64,000 nt of DNA from Alloalcanivorax marinus (GCF_016906305.1 NZ_JADDOL010000005.1:124001-188000); one strand, 5' to 3'; shown: positions 35,957 to 46,018, counted from the stretch's first letter. Notes: generated by a model not told the origin, from the letters alone. Translations and numbers: made by a program.

Positions 35957-37305
35957 TGGCTTCCCTGACTCCCCGCGAGATCGTCAGCGAACTCAACCGG
36001 CACATCGTCGGCCAGGAAGAGGCCAAGAAGGCCGTGGCCCTGGCCCTGCGCAATCGCTGGCGCCGCATGCAGCTGCCGGCGGAAATGCGCGCCGAAGTGG
36101 CGCCCAAGAACATTCTTATGATCGGCCCCACCGGCGTGGGCAAAACCGAAATCGCCCGGCGCCTGGCCAGACTGGCCGACGCCCCCTTCCTGAAAATCGA
36201 GGCCACCAAGTTCACCGAGGTGGGCTACGTGGGCCGCGATGTGGAATCGATCATCCGCGACCTGGTGGAAGTGGGGGTCAAACTGCTGCGCGAGAAAGAG
36301 ATGGAGCGCCAGCGGCACAAGGCCGAGGACGCCGCCGAGGAGCGCGTGCTGGACGCCCTGCTGCCCGCCGCCCGCGGTGGCCAGTCGGACTCCGACTGGG
36401 CCGAATCCCGGGAGACCAGCACCCGCCAGGTCTTCCGCAAGAAACTGCGCGAAGGCGAACTGGATGACAAGGAAATCGAGGTGGAGGTCACCGCCCAGCC
36501 CCAGGGCGTGGAGATCATGGCGCCGCCGGGCATGGAAGAGATGACCAGCCAGCTGCAGCAGATGTTCTCGCGGATGGGCAACAACGGCCGCAAGAAAACC
36601 CAGAAGCTCAAGGTGCGCGATGCCCTGCGTATCCTGCGCGACGAGGAAGCGGCGCGCTTCGTCAATGAAGACGAACTGAAGGTGCAGGCGGTGGATCTGG
36701 TGGAAAACCACGGCATCGTCTTTATCGATGAGATCGACAAGGTGGCCAAGCGCTCCGAGACCGGCGGCACCGATGTGTCCCGGGAAGGCGTGCAGCGCGA
36801 CCTGCTGCCTCTGATCGAGGGCTCCACGGTAAGCACCAAGTACGGCATGGTGCATACCGACCACATCCTGTTCATCGCCTCCGGCGCCTTCCACCTGGCC
36901 AAGCCCAGCGACCTGATCCCGGAACTGCAGGGCCGCCTGCCGATCCGCGTGGAGCTGGACGCCCTGACGCCGGACGACTTCGAGCGCATTCTCACCGAGC
37001 CGAAATGCTCGCTCACCGAGCAGTACCGCGCCCTGCTGGAAACCGAGGGCCTCAAGCTGGAGCTCACCAAGGACTGCATCCGCCGCATCGCCGAGGTGGC
37101 CTGGCAGGTCAACGAACGCACCGAGAACATCGGCGCCCGCCGGCTGCACACGGTGCTGGAAAAGCTGCTGGAAGAAATCAGCTACGACGCCGACGACCTG
37201 GCCACCCAGTACCACGACAAACCGCTGGTGCTGGAAGCGGAAGCGGTGGACCGCTATCTCGGCGAACTGGCCAACGACGAGGATCTGAGCCGGTACATTC
37301 TTTAA
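35956..37305 (+). CDS. hslU: ATP-dependent protease HslVU, ATPase subunit
   Basis: AAA+ unfoldase that feeds HslV. 449 aa from a GTG overlapping the hslV stop. Walker A GPTGVGKT (57-64), pore loop GYVGRD, intermediate domain 110-230, Walker B with DEID (258-261), sensor [12 protein letters not shown], and the C-terminal SRYIL tail that docks into HslV. Confidence 0.98.
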   Translation: MASLTPREIVSELNRHIVGQEEAKKAVALALRNRWRRMQLPAEMRAEVAPKNILMIGPTGVGKTEIARRLARLADAPFLKIEATKFTEVGYVGRDVESIIRDLVEVGVKLLREKEMERQRHKAEDAAEERVLDALLPAARGGQSDSDWAESRETSTRQVFRKKLREGELDDKEIEVEVTAQPQGVEIMAPPGMEEMTSQLQQMFSRMGNNGRKKTQKLKVRDALRILRDEEAARFVNEDELKVQAVDLVENHGIVFIDEIDKVAKRSETGGTDVSREGVQRDLLPLIEGSTVSTKYGMVHTDHILFIASGAFHLAKPSDLIPELQGRLPIRVELDALTPDDFERILTEPKCSLTEQYRALLETEGLKLELTKDCIRRIAEVAWQVNERTENIGARRLHTVLEKLLEEISYDADDLATQYHDKPLVLEAEAVDRYLGELANDEDLSRYIL

Positions 37306-37308
37306 GAA

Positions 37309-37451
37309 GTTGAAAGTTAAAAGTTGCAACGCGCCCGCCCCCTATGGGGCCTGCAACGATGAGGCCGCGTCTCAGGCTTGGGCGCGGCCTCGTTGTTATT
37401 GGTCCCCACCACCGGTGCCCGCGTTGTAACTTTTAACTTGTCACTTTCAAC
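37309..37451. repeat. Intergenic inverted repeat, TTGAAAG/AACTTTTAAC family, copy B
   Basis: Left arm 37309-37333 (GTTGAAAGTTAAAAGTTGCA...) and right arm 37420-37451 (GTTGTAACTTTTAACTTG, then TCACTTTCAAC) enclose two GC hairpins. Arms match those of the repeat after ponA. Confidence 0.6.
37361..37391 (+). terminator. Hairpin downstream of hslU
   Basis: Nine-bp perfect stem GAGGCCGCG (37361-37369) with CGCGGCCTC (37383-37391), followed by a T-rich stretch GTTGTTATT. Probably ends hslVU transcription. Confidence 0.55.
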
Positions 37452-37488
37452 TGGGTTTTATTGCTATCATCCCTCGCCGGAGGGACCC

Positions 37489-38187
37489 ATGAGCGCCGGC
37501 GAACATCTGCAAGACTCCCTGAACCGCTTTTTCCAGCTGCGACAGCACCAGGACGACGACGTCTTCCTGGCCCGTCTGGCGCGGCTGCGCGCGTTTCAGC
37601 GGAACCGCTTCCTGGCCACCCATCGCGACCTGTTCGACGACCCGCGCCTGCGCCCGGGCATCGGCTTTTTGCTGGACGACGTCTACGGCGGCCGCGATTT
37701 GCCGCCGGTGGCCCGGGAAATCCGCCGCGCCCTGCCCAAGGCCATGCGTCTGCTGCCCGACCGGGTGATGGTGACCTCCGCCAGCGCCCTGGAAGCCGCC
37801 ATCCTCACCCAGGAACTGGACGAAGCCCTGGCGCGGGACCTGGACCGGCGCCTGGACCAGCCCCTGGCCGAGGCGGACTATCTGGCCGCCTACCGGCTCG
37901 GCGATGAATCCGCGCGCCGCCGCCAGCTCACGCTGGTGGCCGGGCTGGGCCACCATATCGACCGCTATGTGCGCTCGCGCACCCTGCAGACCACCTTCCG
38001 GCTGGTACGCCGCCCCGCCCATGCGGCGGGCTTCACGAACCTGTATGATTTCATGGACCGCAGTTTCCGGGTGATGAAGCCGGTGCCCAGCGTGGGCCGG
38101 CTGCTGGAACAGGTGGCCCACCGTGAGGGCGCCATCCTGGACCGGGTTCTGGCCGATCACCCCGCTCCCTTCAAGGACGTTCCATGA
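37489..38187 (+). CDS. FFLEELY-motif-type protein, function unknown
   Basis: 232-aa helical protein upstream of ubiE. It resembles a small gammaproteobacterial family named for an FFLEELYG motif; here the motif is [12 protein letters not shown] (about 61-72), preceded by [14 protein letters not shown] and followed by [10 protein letters not shown]. The ATG at 37489 has GGAGG upstream. The stop overlaps the ubiE start (ATGA), so it is probably co-translated with the ubiquinone genes. No catalytic signature is visible. Confidence 0.65.
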   Translation: MSAGEHLQDSLNRFFQLRQHQDDDVFLARLARLRAFQRNRFLATHRDLFDDPRLRPGIGFLLDDVYGGRDLPPVAREIRRALPKAMRLLPDRVMVTSASALEAAILTQELDEALARDLDRRLDQPLAEADYLAAYRLGDESARRRQLTLVAGLGHHIDRYVRSRTLQTTFRLVRRPAHAAGFTNLYDFMDRSFRVMKPVPSVGRLLEQVAHREGAILDRVLADHPAPFKDVP

Positions 38188-38987
38188 CCGACCCCGACAT
38201 GACCGAACCGAACACCCCCAACGCCGGCCAGGCCGACGCCAGCCGTGACAAGGTCACCCACTTCGGCTACCAGCAGGTGCCGTGGCGGGAGAAGCAGCAG
38301 AAAGTGGCCGGCGTGTTCCGCTCGGTGGCCGCCCGCTACGACGTCATGAACGATCTGATCTCGATGGGCAGCCACCGGGTGCTCAAGCGCATGACCATCG
38401 AACTGGCCGGCGTGCGCCCGGGCCAGCGGGTGCTGGACCTGGCCGGCGGCACCGGCGACCTGGCGATCAAGTTCTCGCGGCTGGTGGGCGACACCGGCGA
38501 GGTGGTGCTGGCGGACATCAACGACGCCATGCTGGCGGTGGGTCGCGACCGGCTGATCGACGCCGGCTGCGGCCACAATACCCGGGTCGCCCAGGTCAAC
38601 GGCGAATGCCTGCCGTTCGCCGACAACAGCTTCGACTGCGTGACCATCGCCTTCGGCCTGCGCAACATCACCGACAAGGACGCCGCCCTGCGCTCCATGC
38701 TGCGGGTACTCAAACCCGGCGGCCGGCTGCTGGTGCTGGAGTTTTCCAAGCCGGTCAATCCGCTGCTGGGCAAGGCCTACGACACCTATTCCTTCGCGGT
38801 CTGGCCGCGCCTGGGCAAGCTGGTGGTCAACGACTCGGAGAGTTATCAGTACCTGGCCGAATCGATCCGCATGCACCCGGATCAGGACACCCTCAAGGCG
38901 ATGATGGACGAGGCCGGTTACGGGCGCACCGAGTACTTCAACATGATCGGCGGCATCGTCGCCCTGCACCGGGGTTTCAAGCTCTGA
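38184..38987 (+). CDS. ubiE: Demethylmenaquinone/2-methoxy-benzoquinol methyltransferase
   Basis: C-methyltransferase of ubiquinone (and menaquinone) synthesis, 267 aa. SAM motifs: [15 protein letters not shown] (motif I), [10 protein letters not shown], and FGLRNITDK; the family signature [14 protein letters not shown] is present. The first 20 residues are poorly conserved. Starts an overlapping ubiE-ubiJ-ubiB series. Confidence 0.97.
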   Translation: MTDPDMTEPNTPNAGQADASRDKVTHFGYQQVPWREKQQKVAGVFRSVAARYDVMNDLISMGSHRVLKRMTIELAGVRPGQRVLDLAGGTGDLAIKFSRLVGDTGEVVLADINDAMLAVGRDRLIDAGCGHNTRVAQVNGECLPFADNSFDCVTIAFGLRNITDKDAALRSMLRVLKPGGRLLVLEFSKPVNPLLGKAYDTYSFAVWPRLGKLVVNDSESYQYLAESIRMHPDQDTLKAMMDEAGYGRTEYFNMIGGIVALHRGFKL

Positions 38988-39616
38988 TGCGTCAGCCCGG
39001 CCTGCTCTCCACCACCACCGTCGCCACCGCCGAGCGCGCCATCAACGCCGCCCTGCGCGGTGACCCGGCCACCGCCGCGCGCCTCAACCGGCACGCCGGC
39101 CGGCTGCTGGCGGTGCGTCTGACCCTGCCCTCCGCCGCCTTCTACGCGCTGATCGTGGAAGACGGCGTGGAACTGTACCTGCGCAGCGACGCCGAGCCGG
39201 ACGTGGCCGTCACCGGCAACCCGGTGGATCTGGCCGCGCTGCTGCTGGACTGGCGCCGCCAGCCCGGTGTCATCGGCGGCCCGGTGCGCGTGGAAGGCAA
39301 CCGGGAGCTGTTGCAGGACCTGCGCGACCTGGCCGGCGACCTGCGCCTGGACTGGGGCGCCCTGCTGGAGCCGCTGATCGGCGGCGAACTGGCCCAGCAG
39401 GTGGACCTGGGCGCCCGCCGTCTGTTCGGCTGGGCCCGCGCCACCCTGGACCGGCTCGGTGACCAGCTGGGCGACTATCTGGGCAGCGAGGCCGGCCTGC
39501 TGGCGCTGCGCCGGGACCTGTACGAGTTCTACCAGGACGTGGATGAACTGCGCGGCGACGTGGACCGTCTGGACGCCCGCGTGCAACACCTGACCCAGCG
39601 GAGCCCGCGCCCCTGA
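38987..39616 (+). CDS. ubiJ: Ubiquinone biosynthesis accessory factor with SCP2 domain
   Basis: 209-aa lipid-binding accessory protein of the aerobic Ubi complex. N-terminal SCP2-like domain (about 15-110, ending VIGGPVRVEGNRELLQ) and helical C-terminus (RRDLYEFYQDVDELRGDVDR). The start overlaps the ubiE stop as TGATG; the frame is open further upstream but that part is antisense-like shadow within ubiE. Confidence 0.92.
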   Translation: MRQPGLLSTTTVATAERAINAALRGDPATAARLNRHAGRLLAVRLTLPSAAFYALIVEDGVELYLRSDAEPDVAVTGNPVDLAALLLDWRRQPGVIGGPVRVEGNRELLQDLRDLAGDLRLDWGALLEPLIGGELAQQVDLGARRLFGWARATLDRLGDQLGDYLGSEAGLLALRRDLYEFYQDVDELRGDVDRLDARVQHLTQRSPRP

Positions 39617-41232
39617 TGCCTCCCGTTATCCGTTTGCTGGTGGTGGTCCATGTGGCCTGCCGTTACCGCCTGTTTTCCCTGCTGCCCGCCCACCCGGCCC
39701 GCCCGCTGCTGGTGGGCCTGCAATACCTGGTGCCCTCCAGCTGGCGCGGCACCGGCGGCCTGAGCGACGGCGACCGGCTGCGCCTGGCCCTGGAGCGGCT
39801 GGGCCCGATCTTCATCAAGTTCGGCCAGCTGATGGCCACCCGCCGCGACATGCTGCCGCCGGAATGGACCGAGGCGTTGGCGAAACTGCAGGACAAGGTG
39901 GCGCCGTTCGACGGCGCCGAGGCCCGCGCGCTGGTGGAAGGCGCTCTGCCGGCGCCCATCGATCAGGTGTTCAGCCGCTTCGACGACACCCCGCTGGCCT
40001 CCGCTTCGGTGGCCCAGGTGCACCCGGCCACCCTGGCCGAGGGCGGCGAGGTGGTGGTCAAGGTGCTGCGCCCGGGCATCGAGCAACGGGTGGACCGCGA
40101 CCTGAAGGTGATGGACTTCGGCGCCCGCCTGCTGGAACGGCTGTGGGCCGACGCCCGCTATTTCCATCCGGTGCGGGTGGTGCGCGACTACCAGCACGTG
40201 ATCCGCGCCGAGCTGGACCTGGAGCGGGAAGCCCGCAACAGCGAAACCATGCGCCGCCACTTCCTGTTCAGCCCGCTGCTGTACATCCCCGCCGTGCATC
40301 TGACCCTGTCGTCCCGGCGGGTGATGGTGTCCGACCGCATTTACGGCATCCCGGTGAACGACACGGCGCGCATCGAGGCCGCCGGCATCGACCGGCGCCA
40401 GCTGGCCGAGCGCGGCGTGGAGATCTTTTTCACCCAGGTATTCCGGCACAATTTCTTCCACGCGGACATGCACCCGGGCAACATCTTCGTCAATCCGGAG
40501 CACCCGGAGTCGCCCCAGTACATGGCGGTGGACTGCGCCATCGCCGGGCGCCTGTCCAAGCAGGACCTGAACGTGCTCGGGCGCATGGTGCTGGCGGTGA
40601 TGCGCGAGGATTACCCGGGCCTGGTGGATCTGGTGATCCGCGCCGGCTGGGCGCGCGGCCCCATCGACCGGCACCGCTTCGAGCAGGCGGTCACCGAGCT
40701 GATCGAACCGGTGCGCGGCGCCTCCCTGGAGGCGCTGGAGTTCGCGCCGCTGATTCTCAAGCTGTTCGATCTGGCCCGCGCCTACCACATCGAAGCGCCG
40801 GTGCAGTACATCCTGCTGATGAAAACCCTGGTGCACATCGAGGGCCTGGGCCGCAGCATCTACCCGCAGTTGGACATCTGGACCACCGGCCGGCCGCTGC
40901 TGGAGCGCTGGATGATGGAGGAATACGGCCCCACCGCCACCGCCCGCAAGCTGCGCAACCGGCTGCCGGAATGGACCGCCCAGCTGCCGGACATGCCGGA
41001 CCTGCTGCGCGATGCCCTGGAGAACCTGCGCCATCAGCCCCAGCAGCAGCGCGAGACCGCCCGCCGCTTCGAGGACGGCCTGCGCCGCCACCGCCACACC
41101 CTGCTGGGCGGCCTGGGCGGCCTCGCGCTGGCCGGCCTGGCCGCCGGCGATGCCCTGTTCGCCGGGGCCGTCGCCGCGCCCTGGCTGGCCGCCGGCGGGG
41201 CCGTCCTGCTGATCTGGGCCTGGCGCCGATAG
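39616..41232 (+). CDS. ubiB: Ubiquinone biosynthesis atypical kinase/ATPase
   Basis: ABC1/ADCK family, 538 aa. KxGQ motif in FIKFGQLMATRRD, catalytic Lys in VVVKVLRPG, FFHADMHPGNIF, and DCAIAG in place of the kinase DFG. One or two C-terminal helices anchor it (about 490-535). Overlaps ubiJ stop as TGATG. In Pseudomonas hisI follows ubiB; here it does not. Confidence 0.97.
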   Translation: MPPVIRLLVVVHVACRYRLFSLLPAHPARPLLVGLQYLVPSSWRGTGGLSDGDRLRLALERLGPIFIKFGQLMATRRDMLPPEWTEALAKLQDKVAPFDGAEARALVEGALPAPIDQVFSRFDDTPLASASVAQVHPATLAEGGEVVVKVLRPGIEQRVDRDLKVMDFGARLLERLWADARYFHPVRVVRDYQHVIRAELDLEREARNSETMRRHFLFSPLLYIPAVHLTLSSRRVMVSDRIYGIPVNDTARIEAAGIDRRQLAERGVEIFFTQVFRHNFFHADMHPGNIFVNPEHPESPQYMAVDCAIAGRLSKQDLNVLGRMVLAVMREDYPGLVDLVIRAGWARGPIDRHRFEQAVTELIEPVRGASLEALEFAPLILKLFDLARAYHIEAPVQYILLMKTLVHIEGLGRSIYPQLDIWTTGRPLLERWMMEEYGPTATARKLRNRLPEWTAQLPDMPDLLRDALENLRHQPQQQRETARRFEDGLRRHRHTLLGGLGGLALAGLAAGDALFAGAVAAPWLAAGGAVLLIWAWRR

Positions 41233-41265
41233 GCGCCGGCACCGCTGGGGTATCGCCGGCGCCGG

Positions 41266-41274
41266 TGCTAGACT
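41266..41274 (+). promoter_or_regulatory. Candidate extended -10 promoter for hisE-tatABC
   Basis: TGCTAGACT (41266-41274) fits an extended -10; no good -35 is seen. It lies in the 84-bp gap between ubiB and hisE. Confidence 0.3.
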
Positions 41275-41316
41275 GGCACCATCATTGAAACCCGAATCGT
41301 CGTGAATCCGCCCCCC

Positions 41317-41655
41317 ATGTCCGATATTCTCAATCAGCTCCATCAGGTCCTGGAAGCCCGCAAGGGGGCCGACCCGGACTCGTCCTACGTGGCGAGCCTG
41401 TACGACAAGGGCCTCAACAAGATTCTCGAAAAGGTCGGCGAGGAAGCGGTGGAAACCCTGCTCGCCGCCCGCGACACCGAAGCCGGCGGCGACCCGGAGG
41501 CCCTGATCGGCGAAACCGCCGATCTGTGGTTCCACTCCATGGTCATGCTGGCGCACCTGGGCCTCGGCCCGGAACAGGTTCTGGCCAGGCTGGAGCAACG
41601 CTTCGGTCTGTCCGGACACGATGAAAAAGCCGCGCGGAAAGCGCGAGGAGAGTAA
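41317..41655 (+). CDS. hisE: Phosphoribosyl-ATP pyrophosphatase
   Basis: Second step of histidine synthesis. 112 aa from ATG 41317 (MSDILNQL); a GTG at 41302 would add five residues. Family motif [13 protein letters not shown] (about 43-55) and [12 protein letters not shown] carry the metal-binding acids. hisI is not adjacent. tatA begins 2 bp after the stop. Confidence 0.95.
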   Translation: MSDILNQLHQVLEARKGADPDSSYVASLYDKGLNKILEKVGEEAVETLLAARDTEAGGDPEALIGETADLWFHSMVMLAHLGLGPEQVLARLEQRFGLSGHDEKAARKARGE

Positions 41656-41657
41656 CT

Positions 41658-41888
41658 ATGCTTGGCGGTATCAGTATCTGGCAATTGCTTATCGTTCTGG
41701 CCATCGTGGTGCTGCTGTTCGGCACCAAGAAGCTGCGCAATATCGGCAGTGATCTGGGCGGCGCGGTGAAAGGCTTCAAGGACTCGGTCAAGGACGGCGA
41801 GAAGGAACAGGATCAGAAGCGCATCGCCGGCGACGACGACGGCGAAGGGCAGACCCGGGAACAGGAAAAGCACAAGGACCAGGCATAA
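41658..41888 (+). CDS. tatA: Sec-independent protein translocase TatA
   Basis: 76 aa: N-terminal helix (about 5-21, [17 protein letters not shown]), [16 protein letters not shown] hinge and amphipathic helix, then a charged tail. Forms the Tat pore with TatB and TatC for export of folded proteins. Two bp after hisE. Confidence 0.97.
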   Translation: MLGGISIWQLLIVLAIVVLLFGTKKLRNIGSDLGGAVKGFKDSVKDGEKEQDQKRIAGDDDGEGQTREQEKHKDQA

Positions 41889-41951
41889 CGCACCCCGGCC
41901 GGACACGGCCAGGTTTTATTGAGCCCGGTTTTATTAAGAGGGTCCCGGCGC

Positions 41952-42338
41952 ATGTTTGATATCGGCTTTTCCGAGCTGACGCTGATTTTCGTGATCGGCC
42001 TGGTGGTGCTGGGCCCGGAGCGGCTACCCAAGGCGGCGCGCACGGTGGGCTACTGGATGGGCCGTGCCCGCTCCACCTTCAACCATCTCCGCAACGAGCT
42101 GGAGCGCGAAGCGCTGAACCAGGACATGCGCGAGCGCATGGAAAGCCAGATGCGCGAGATGGGGCTGGACGAGGACAGTATCCGCGAGGCCCGCGACAAT
42201 CTGCTGTCCGAACAGGAAGTGGCCCGCGCCCGCCGCCGGCCTTCTACCCTGGAACATGAGCGCCTGGAACATGACACCGGCGACTCGCCGTCGCCCGCCG
42301 CGGAACACCCCGAGTCCGAGAAGAAATCGAATGACTGA
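41952..42338 (+). CDS. tatB: Sec-independent protein translocase TatB
   Basis: 128 aa from the ATG at 41952 ([20 protein letters not shown]), which has the typical Glu at position 8; the earlier open frame is not used. Pro in LGPERLPK marks the hinge, then a long amphipathic helix and acidic C-tail. Overlaps tatC start by 8 bp. Confidence 0.97.
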   Translation: MFDIGFSELTLIFVIGLVVLGPERLPKAARTVGYWMGRARSTFNHLRNELEREALNQDMRERMESQMREMGLDEDSIREARDNLLSEQEVARARRRPSTLEHERLEHDTGDSPSPAAEHPESEKKSND

Positions 42339-43098
42339 GGAACACGGGGAGGACACCCCGCAAACGCTGATCTCCCACCTGCTGGAACTGCGCAACCGCC
42401 TGCTCAAGGCGGTGATCGCCGTGCTGGTGGTCTTTCTCTGCCTGTTCTACTTTTCCCGGGAGCTGTACACCCTGGTGGCGCGGCCGCTGATGGACGCCAT
42501 GCCGGTGGGCACCCAGATGATCGCCACCGGCGTGGCCTCGCCGTTCCTGGCGCCGTTCAAGCTGACCCTGTACCTGAGCATCTTCGGCGCCATGCCGTTC
42601 ATCCTCCACCAGGCCTGGGCGTTCGTGGCGCCGGGGCTGTACAAGCACGAGAAACGGCTGGCGGTGCCGCTGCTGGTGAGCAGCGTGCTGCTGTTCTACG
42701 CCGGCGCCGCCTTCGCCTACTTCGTGGTGTTCCCGCTGATGTTCCAGTTCTTCACCACGGTGGCCCCGGAAGGGGTGGCGGTGACCACCGACATCAGCAG
42801 TTATCTGGACTTCGTGCTGGCCCTGTTCCTGGCGTTCGGCTTCGCCTTCGAGCTGCCCATCGCCATCGTGCTGCTGGTGGCCACCGGCCTGGTCACGGTG
42901 GAGAAGCTGTCCGCCTCGCGGGCCTACGTGGTGGTGGGCTGTTTCGTGATCGGCATGCTGCTGACGCCGCCGGACATCGTCAGCCAGACCCTGCTGGCGG
43001 TGCCCATGTGGCTGCTGTTCGAGATCGGCCTGCTGTTCGGCCGCGCCGTGCAACGGCGCCAGGCGGACCAGGACGACCCGGCCACCGACGGCGACTGA
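42331..43098 (+). CDS. tatC: Sec-independent protein translocase TatC
   Basis: 255-aa six-helix receptor for twin-arginine signal peptides. Conserved [10 protein letters not shown] at the N-terminus (about 15-24), [13 protein letters not shown] and the LTPPDIVSQ loop. Start at 42331 inside the tatB end. The gene converges on a hydrolase gene 15 bp away. Confidence 0.97.
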   Translation: MTEEHGEDTPQTLISHLLELRNRLLKAVIAVLVVFLCLFYFSRELYTLVARPLMDAMPVGTQMIATGVASPFLAPFKLTLYLSIFGAMPFILHQAWAFVAPGLYKHEKRLAVPLLVSSVLLFYAGAAFAYFVVFPLMFQFFTTVAPEGVAVTTDISSYLDFVLALFLAFGFAFELPIAIVLLVATGLVTVEKLSASRAYVVVGCFVIGMLLTPPDIVSQTLLAVPMWLLFEIGLLFGRAVQRRQADQDDPATDGD

Positions 43099-43113
43099 CC
43101 CGCCCTAACGGAG

Positions 43114-44091
43114 TCAGAAACGGTAGGCGCCCACCGGCGTAATGCCGATCTCGCCGGCCGGCTCATCCGCGTCCACGGCCTCCCGGGCCACCGGCGCGGG
43201 CCGCGCCCGGGGGAGCGGAGCGGACGCCGCCGGCGCGCTGGCCATGCAGCCATTTTGCTCCAGAAACGCCAGCAGGCGGTCGCGCACCGCCGGATCCCGG
43301 GTGCCCTGCCCGTGCCCGCCCTTGAGCGCCTGGAAGGTCTTCGGCTCGGCGGCGGCCTGGAACAGCGCCTCCCCCTGACGGAACGGAATCACCGGGTCTT
43401 CCCGGCTGTGCAGGATCAGCAGCGGGCGCGGCGCCAGCGCGGCGATGTGGCGCTCCGGGTCCCGGGCCCGCTCCGGCAGCGTCGGCAGCACCATCCAGCG
43501 CAACGGCCACAGCAGCCAGCTGCGCCGCATGACGTCGTCGGCGATGCCGCGATAGCTGGCGAAGCTGGCCTCCAGCATCACGCAATCCACGCGGCCGCGA
43601 TTGTCGTCCCGGGCCAGCACGCCGGTGCCCAGGGCACCGCCCAGGCTCTGCCCGAACAGCACCAGAGGCTTGCCGTCCAGGCGCCCGGACGCGGTCAGCC
43701 AGTCGAGCCCCAGCTGTACGTCCGCCAGCGCGCCGGGCAGGTCCGGATCGCCCTCGGACAGACCGTAACCCCGGTAATCCAGCAGGAAAACGTTATAGCC
43801 CCGCTCCGGCAGCCAGTGCACGTTCATCAGATGGGTGCTGATGTTCTCCGCGTTGCCGTGCAGGAAGTAGACGGTGCCCCGTTCGAACCCCTGGGCCGGC
43901 AGCCACCAGCCGTGCAGCCGCAGCCCGTCCGGATGGATCAGCACCACGTCCTCGTAGGCCAGGCCCTGGCGGGCCGGATTCTGCACCCAGGGTTTGGCCG
44001 GATAGAAAAACAGACCGCTGCACCCATACAGAGCCGACAGGCCGAACAAGGTGACGATCAACCCCAACGCTTTCAAAGCCGGTACCCTCAA
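43114..44091 (-). CDS. Alpha/beta hydrolase, probable lipoprotein
   Basis: About 325 aa. Hydrolase core: YFLHGNAENI oxyanion region, LLDYRGYGLSEG, nucleophile elbow GQSLGG, then the Asp/His region HSREDPVIPF and GGHGQG. This is the BEM46/YqiK-like serine hydrolase group. The N-terminus MRVPALKALGLIVTLFGL ends ALYGC, a possible lipobox. The start is uncertain: TTG at 44091 has GGGAG upstream, GTG at 44103 is an alternative. A Pro/Ala-rich tail of about 45 residues follows the domain. Confidence 0.8.
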   Translation of the reverse strand: MRVPALKALGLIVTLFGLSALYGCSGLFFYPAKPWVQNPARQGLAYEDVVLIHPDGLRLHGWWLPAQGFERGTVYFLHGNAENISTHLMNVHWLPERGYNVFLLDYRGYGLSEGDPDLPGALADVQLGLDWLTASGRLDGKPLVLFGQSLGGALGTGVLARDDNRGRVDCVMLEASFASYRGIADDVMRRSWLLWPLRWMVLPTLPERARDPERHIAALAPRPLLILHSREDPVIPFRQGEALFQAAAEPKTFQALKGGHGQGTRDPAVRDRLLAFLEQNGCMASAPAASAPLPRARPAPVAREAVDADEPAGEIGITPVGAYRF

Positions 44092-44135
44092 GAGAACTCC
44101 CACGCCCTGACCCCACGCCGAACGGTCGCTACCGT

Positions 44136-45950
44136 TCAGTCGTAATACCAACGCCACTGCAGTTTGAATTCGGTTTCGCCGTCGCCGCGCCAGCCCTCGC
44201 GCTCCACTTCCGCGCGCAGGCCCTGCTGACGGGTAAGCGCGTACTGCACCGCCAGGGTGGAGCGATGGCGGTAGACGTCGTTGACGAAGTAGTGACCGGC
44301 GCCGCCGGCCTGCCACTGCCAGCGCCCGGCATGATACAGGATTCCCGCCTCGGCGCCGCCACCGGTGGTGATCAGGGGCGCGAACTCGCTGTTGTTCTCG
44401 GCCCGGGCACTGGCCAGTACATAGGGCTGCAGGTTACCCAGCCGCCAGCTGGCGCCGGCGCCACCCTGCACATAGCGCACCAGGCGACGGCGCCCGGCCC
44501 AGGCCCGCTCCAGGCCCCCTTCCACGTACCAGCTCAGGGGCTTGGAAAAGCGGTCCCGGGGCGCCAGGGAACGAATGCTGACCAGATCCAGGGCTTCCAG
44601 GTCCACGGCCTGGGATTCGGTGCCGCGCAGGGTGATGCCCAGCCCCTGGATCTGCGCGCCGGACAGAAAGCCGCGATTGTTGTCCAGCAGGTCGTGGTAG
44701 GTGAGCCGGTAGGTGAACTCGCCAAAGTCATCGCTGCCCCGCTGCCCGCCGGCGACGGCCAGCATTTGCGAGCCGTGGCCCTGCTCCGGCGGCACCCGCT
44801 CCGCCGGCGCCGGGTCCGCCACCGGTGGCAGCCGGTTCATCAGGCTCAGCAACGCGAAGGAGCGGCCGGCCACGTCCTCGGAACGCTGCGCCTTGCGGTT
44901 CACGAAACGCACATAGCGGTAGGCGGTGTGCGCCATCAGGGCCTGCCTGTCCGGCGCGAAGGCCCGGAAGTCCGCCCGCTCCGCCACCGAAGGGTCGTCC
45001 GCCAGGGACCGGGCCAGGGCGCGCTCGCGATCGTCCAGCCGGTCGCTGAACGCTTTCAGTTCCTGCTCCTTGGAGGGTCGGTAATGGCGCTCGGTGACCA
45101 GGCCTTCCTGGTCCAGGGCGCGCACCGTGTTCACCGGCAGCTCGGCGAACCGCAGCTCGTCCAGCAGGCCGCTGCCCGGCCTTGCCACCTCCACCAGCTC
45201 CAGCAGACGGAACGAGCAGTTCTCGTCGAAAAAGTAGTAATCGAAATTGATGTCCTTCAGTTCCCACAGGTGATCGATCATCCAATCGATCTCCTGCTGA
45301 TTCAGGTCCAGGCTGTACTCCCAGATGTCGCGGCTCTCCATATTGGAGTACTGCTGGATTTTCTGGACGTAGGGCACCAGGTTGAAGCGGCCCGGGTAAC
45401 CGCCGGCCAGCCCCCGGTAGATGTAGAACAGGGAGTTGTCCTGCTCGGTGGTGACGGCGCCGAAGTTGATCGCCCAGGACAGCCACACGGCCCCGTCCTC
45501 GCCCTGGTCCAGGCGCATCAGGGTATGACCGAACATGGAGGACGGGCTGTTCAGATAGGAAGCCGGAAAGACCAGCACCGCCCGCTTGGCGTGCACCGCC
45601 GCGCGCCACTCCCGGTACTCCGCGCAATGGCTGAACGGCGCCGGGTCGCGCCAGTTCAGTTGCCCGGCGAGAAAACGGTAACGGGCCGGGAAGCGGCAGC
45701 GCGCCGGGGCTTCGTCGGGTCGCAGGGCGACCACGGACGCCCGCAGTTCCGCCAGCGGGTCGTCGGCGCCGCGCTCGGCGAGAAAGAAATCGTCGTCGTC
45801 CACGTAGCTGCGGTGGCGATCACGGAGGGTGGCACCGGGGTTGATGTGCAACAGCGCCCGCCAGCGGGGATGCTCGGCGAGATGTTCCAGGTCGTCGGCC
45901 CAGGCCGGCGCGCAAAAAAACACAACCGCGCACAGCAGTGCGAAACGCAT
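44136..45950 (-). CDS. DUF4105 outer-envelope protein
   Basis: 604 aa with a signal peptide (likely cut after AWA18). The central part carries the DUF4105 core: FPASYLNSPSSMFGHTL, LSWAINFGA, RFNLVPYVQKIQQYSN and DYYFFDENCSF, with conserved His, Asn and Cys that hint at an enzyme. The C-terminal third shows alternating short beta segments (WYVEGGLERAW, YVLASARAENNSEF) ending in Trp-Tyr-Tyr-Asp, like a beta-barrel. Function unknown. Its ATG is only 25 bp after the terminator of the upstream gene, so expression may depend on read-through. Confidence 0.8.
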   Translation of the reverse strand: MRFALLCAVVFFCAPAWADDLEHLAEHPRWRALLHINPGATLRDRHRSYVDDDDFFLAERGADDPLAELRASVVALRPDEAPARCRFPARYRFLAGQLNWRDPAPFSHCAEYREWRAAVHAKRAVLVFPASYLNSPSSMFGHTLMRLDQGEDGAVWLSWAINFGAVTTEQDNSLFYIYRGLAGGYPGRFNLVPYVQKIQQYSNMESRDIWEYSLDLNQQEIDWMIDHLWELKDINFDYYFFDENCSFRLLELVEVARPGSGLLDELRFAELPVNTVRALDQEGLVTERHYRPSKEQELKAFSDRLDDRERALARSLADDPSVAERADFRAFAPDRQALMAHTAYRYVRFVNRKAQRSEDVAGRSFALLSLMNRLPPVADPAPAERVPPEQGHGSQMLAVAGGQRGSDDFGEFTYRLTYHDLLDNNRGFLSGAQIQGLGITLRGTESQAVDLEALDLVSIRSLAPRDRFSKPLSWYVEGGLERAWAGRRRLVRYVQGGAGASWRLGNLQPYVLASARAENNSEFAPLITTGGGAEAGILYHAGRWQWQAGGAGHYFVNDVYRHRSTLAVQYALTRQQGLRAEVEREGWRGDGETEFKLQWRWYYD

Positions 45951-45974
45951 GAGGTTTTCCGGGAAAGCGGATAC

Positions 45975-46004
45975 AAAAAAGCCCGCCCTTCATAAAGGGC
46001 GGGC
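45975..46004 (-). terminator. Terminator of the DUF3015 gene
   Basis: Perfect 10-bp stem GCCCGCCCTT/AAGGGCGGGC (45981-46004) with a 4-nt loop and a T6 run on the minus strand. Confidence 0.85.
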
Positions 46005-46018
46005 CCGTTGGAGCCGGC

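Noticed and set aside
38282-38986. Upstream extension of the ubiJ reading frame through ubiE
   Set aside because: Out-of-frame shadow of ubiE; ubiJ starts at the TGATG overlap.
44092-44316. Longer N-terminus of the hydrolase
   Set aside because: The extension lies within the DUF4105 coding end and is Arg-rich with no homology-like features.
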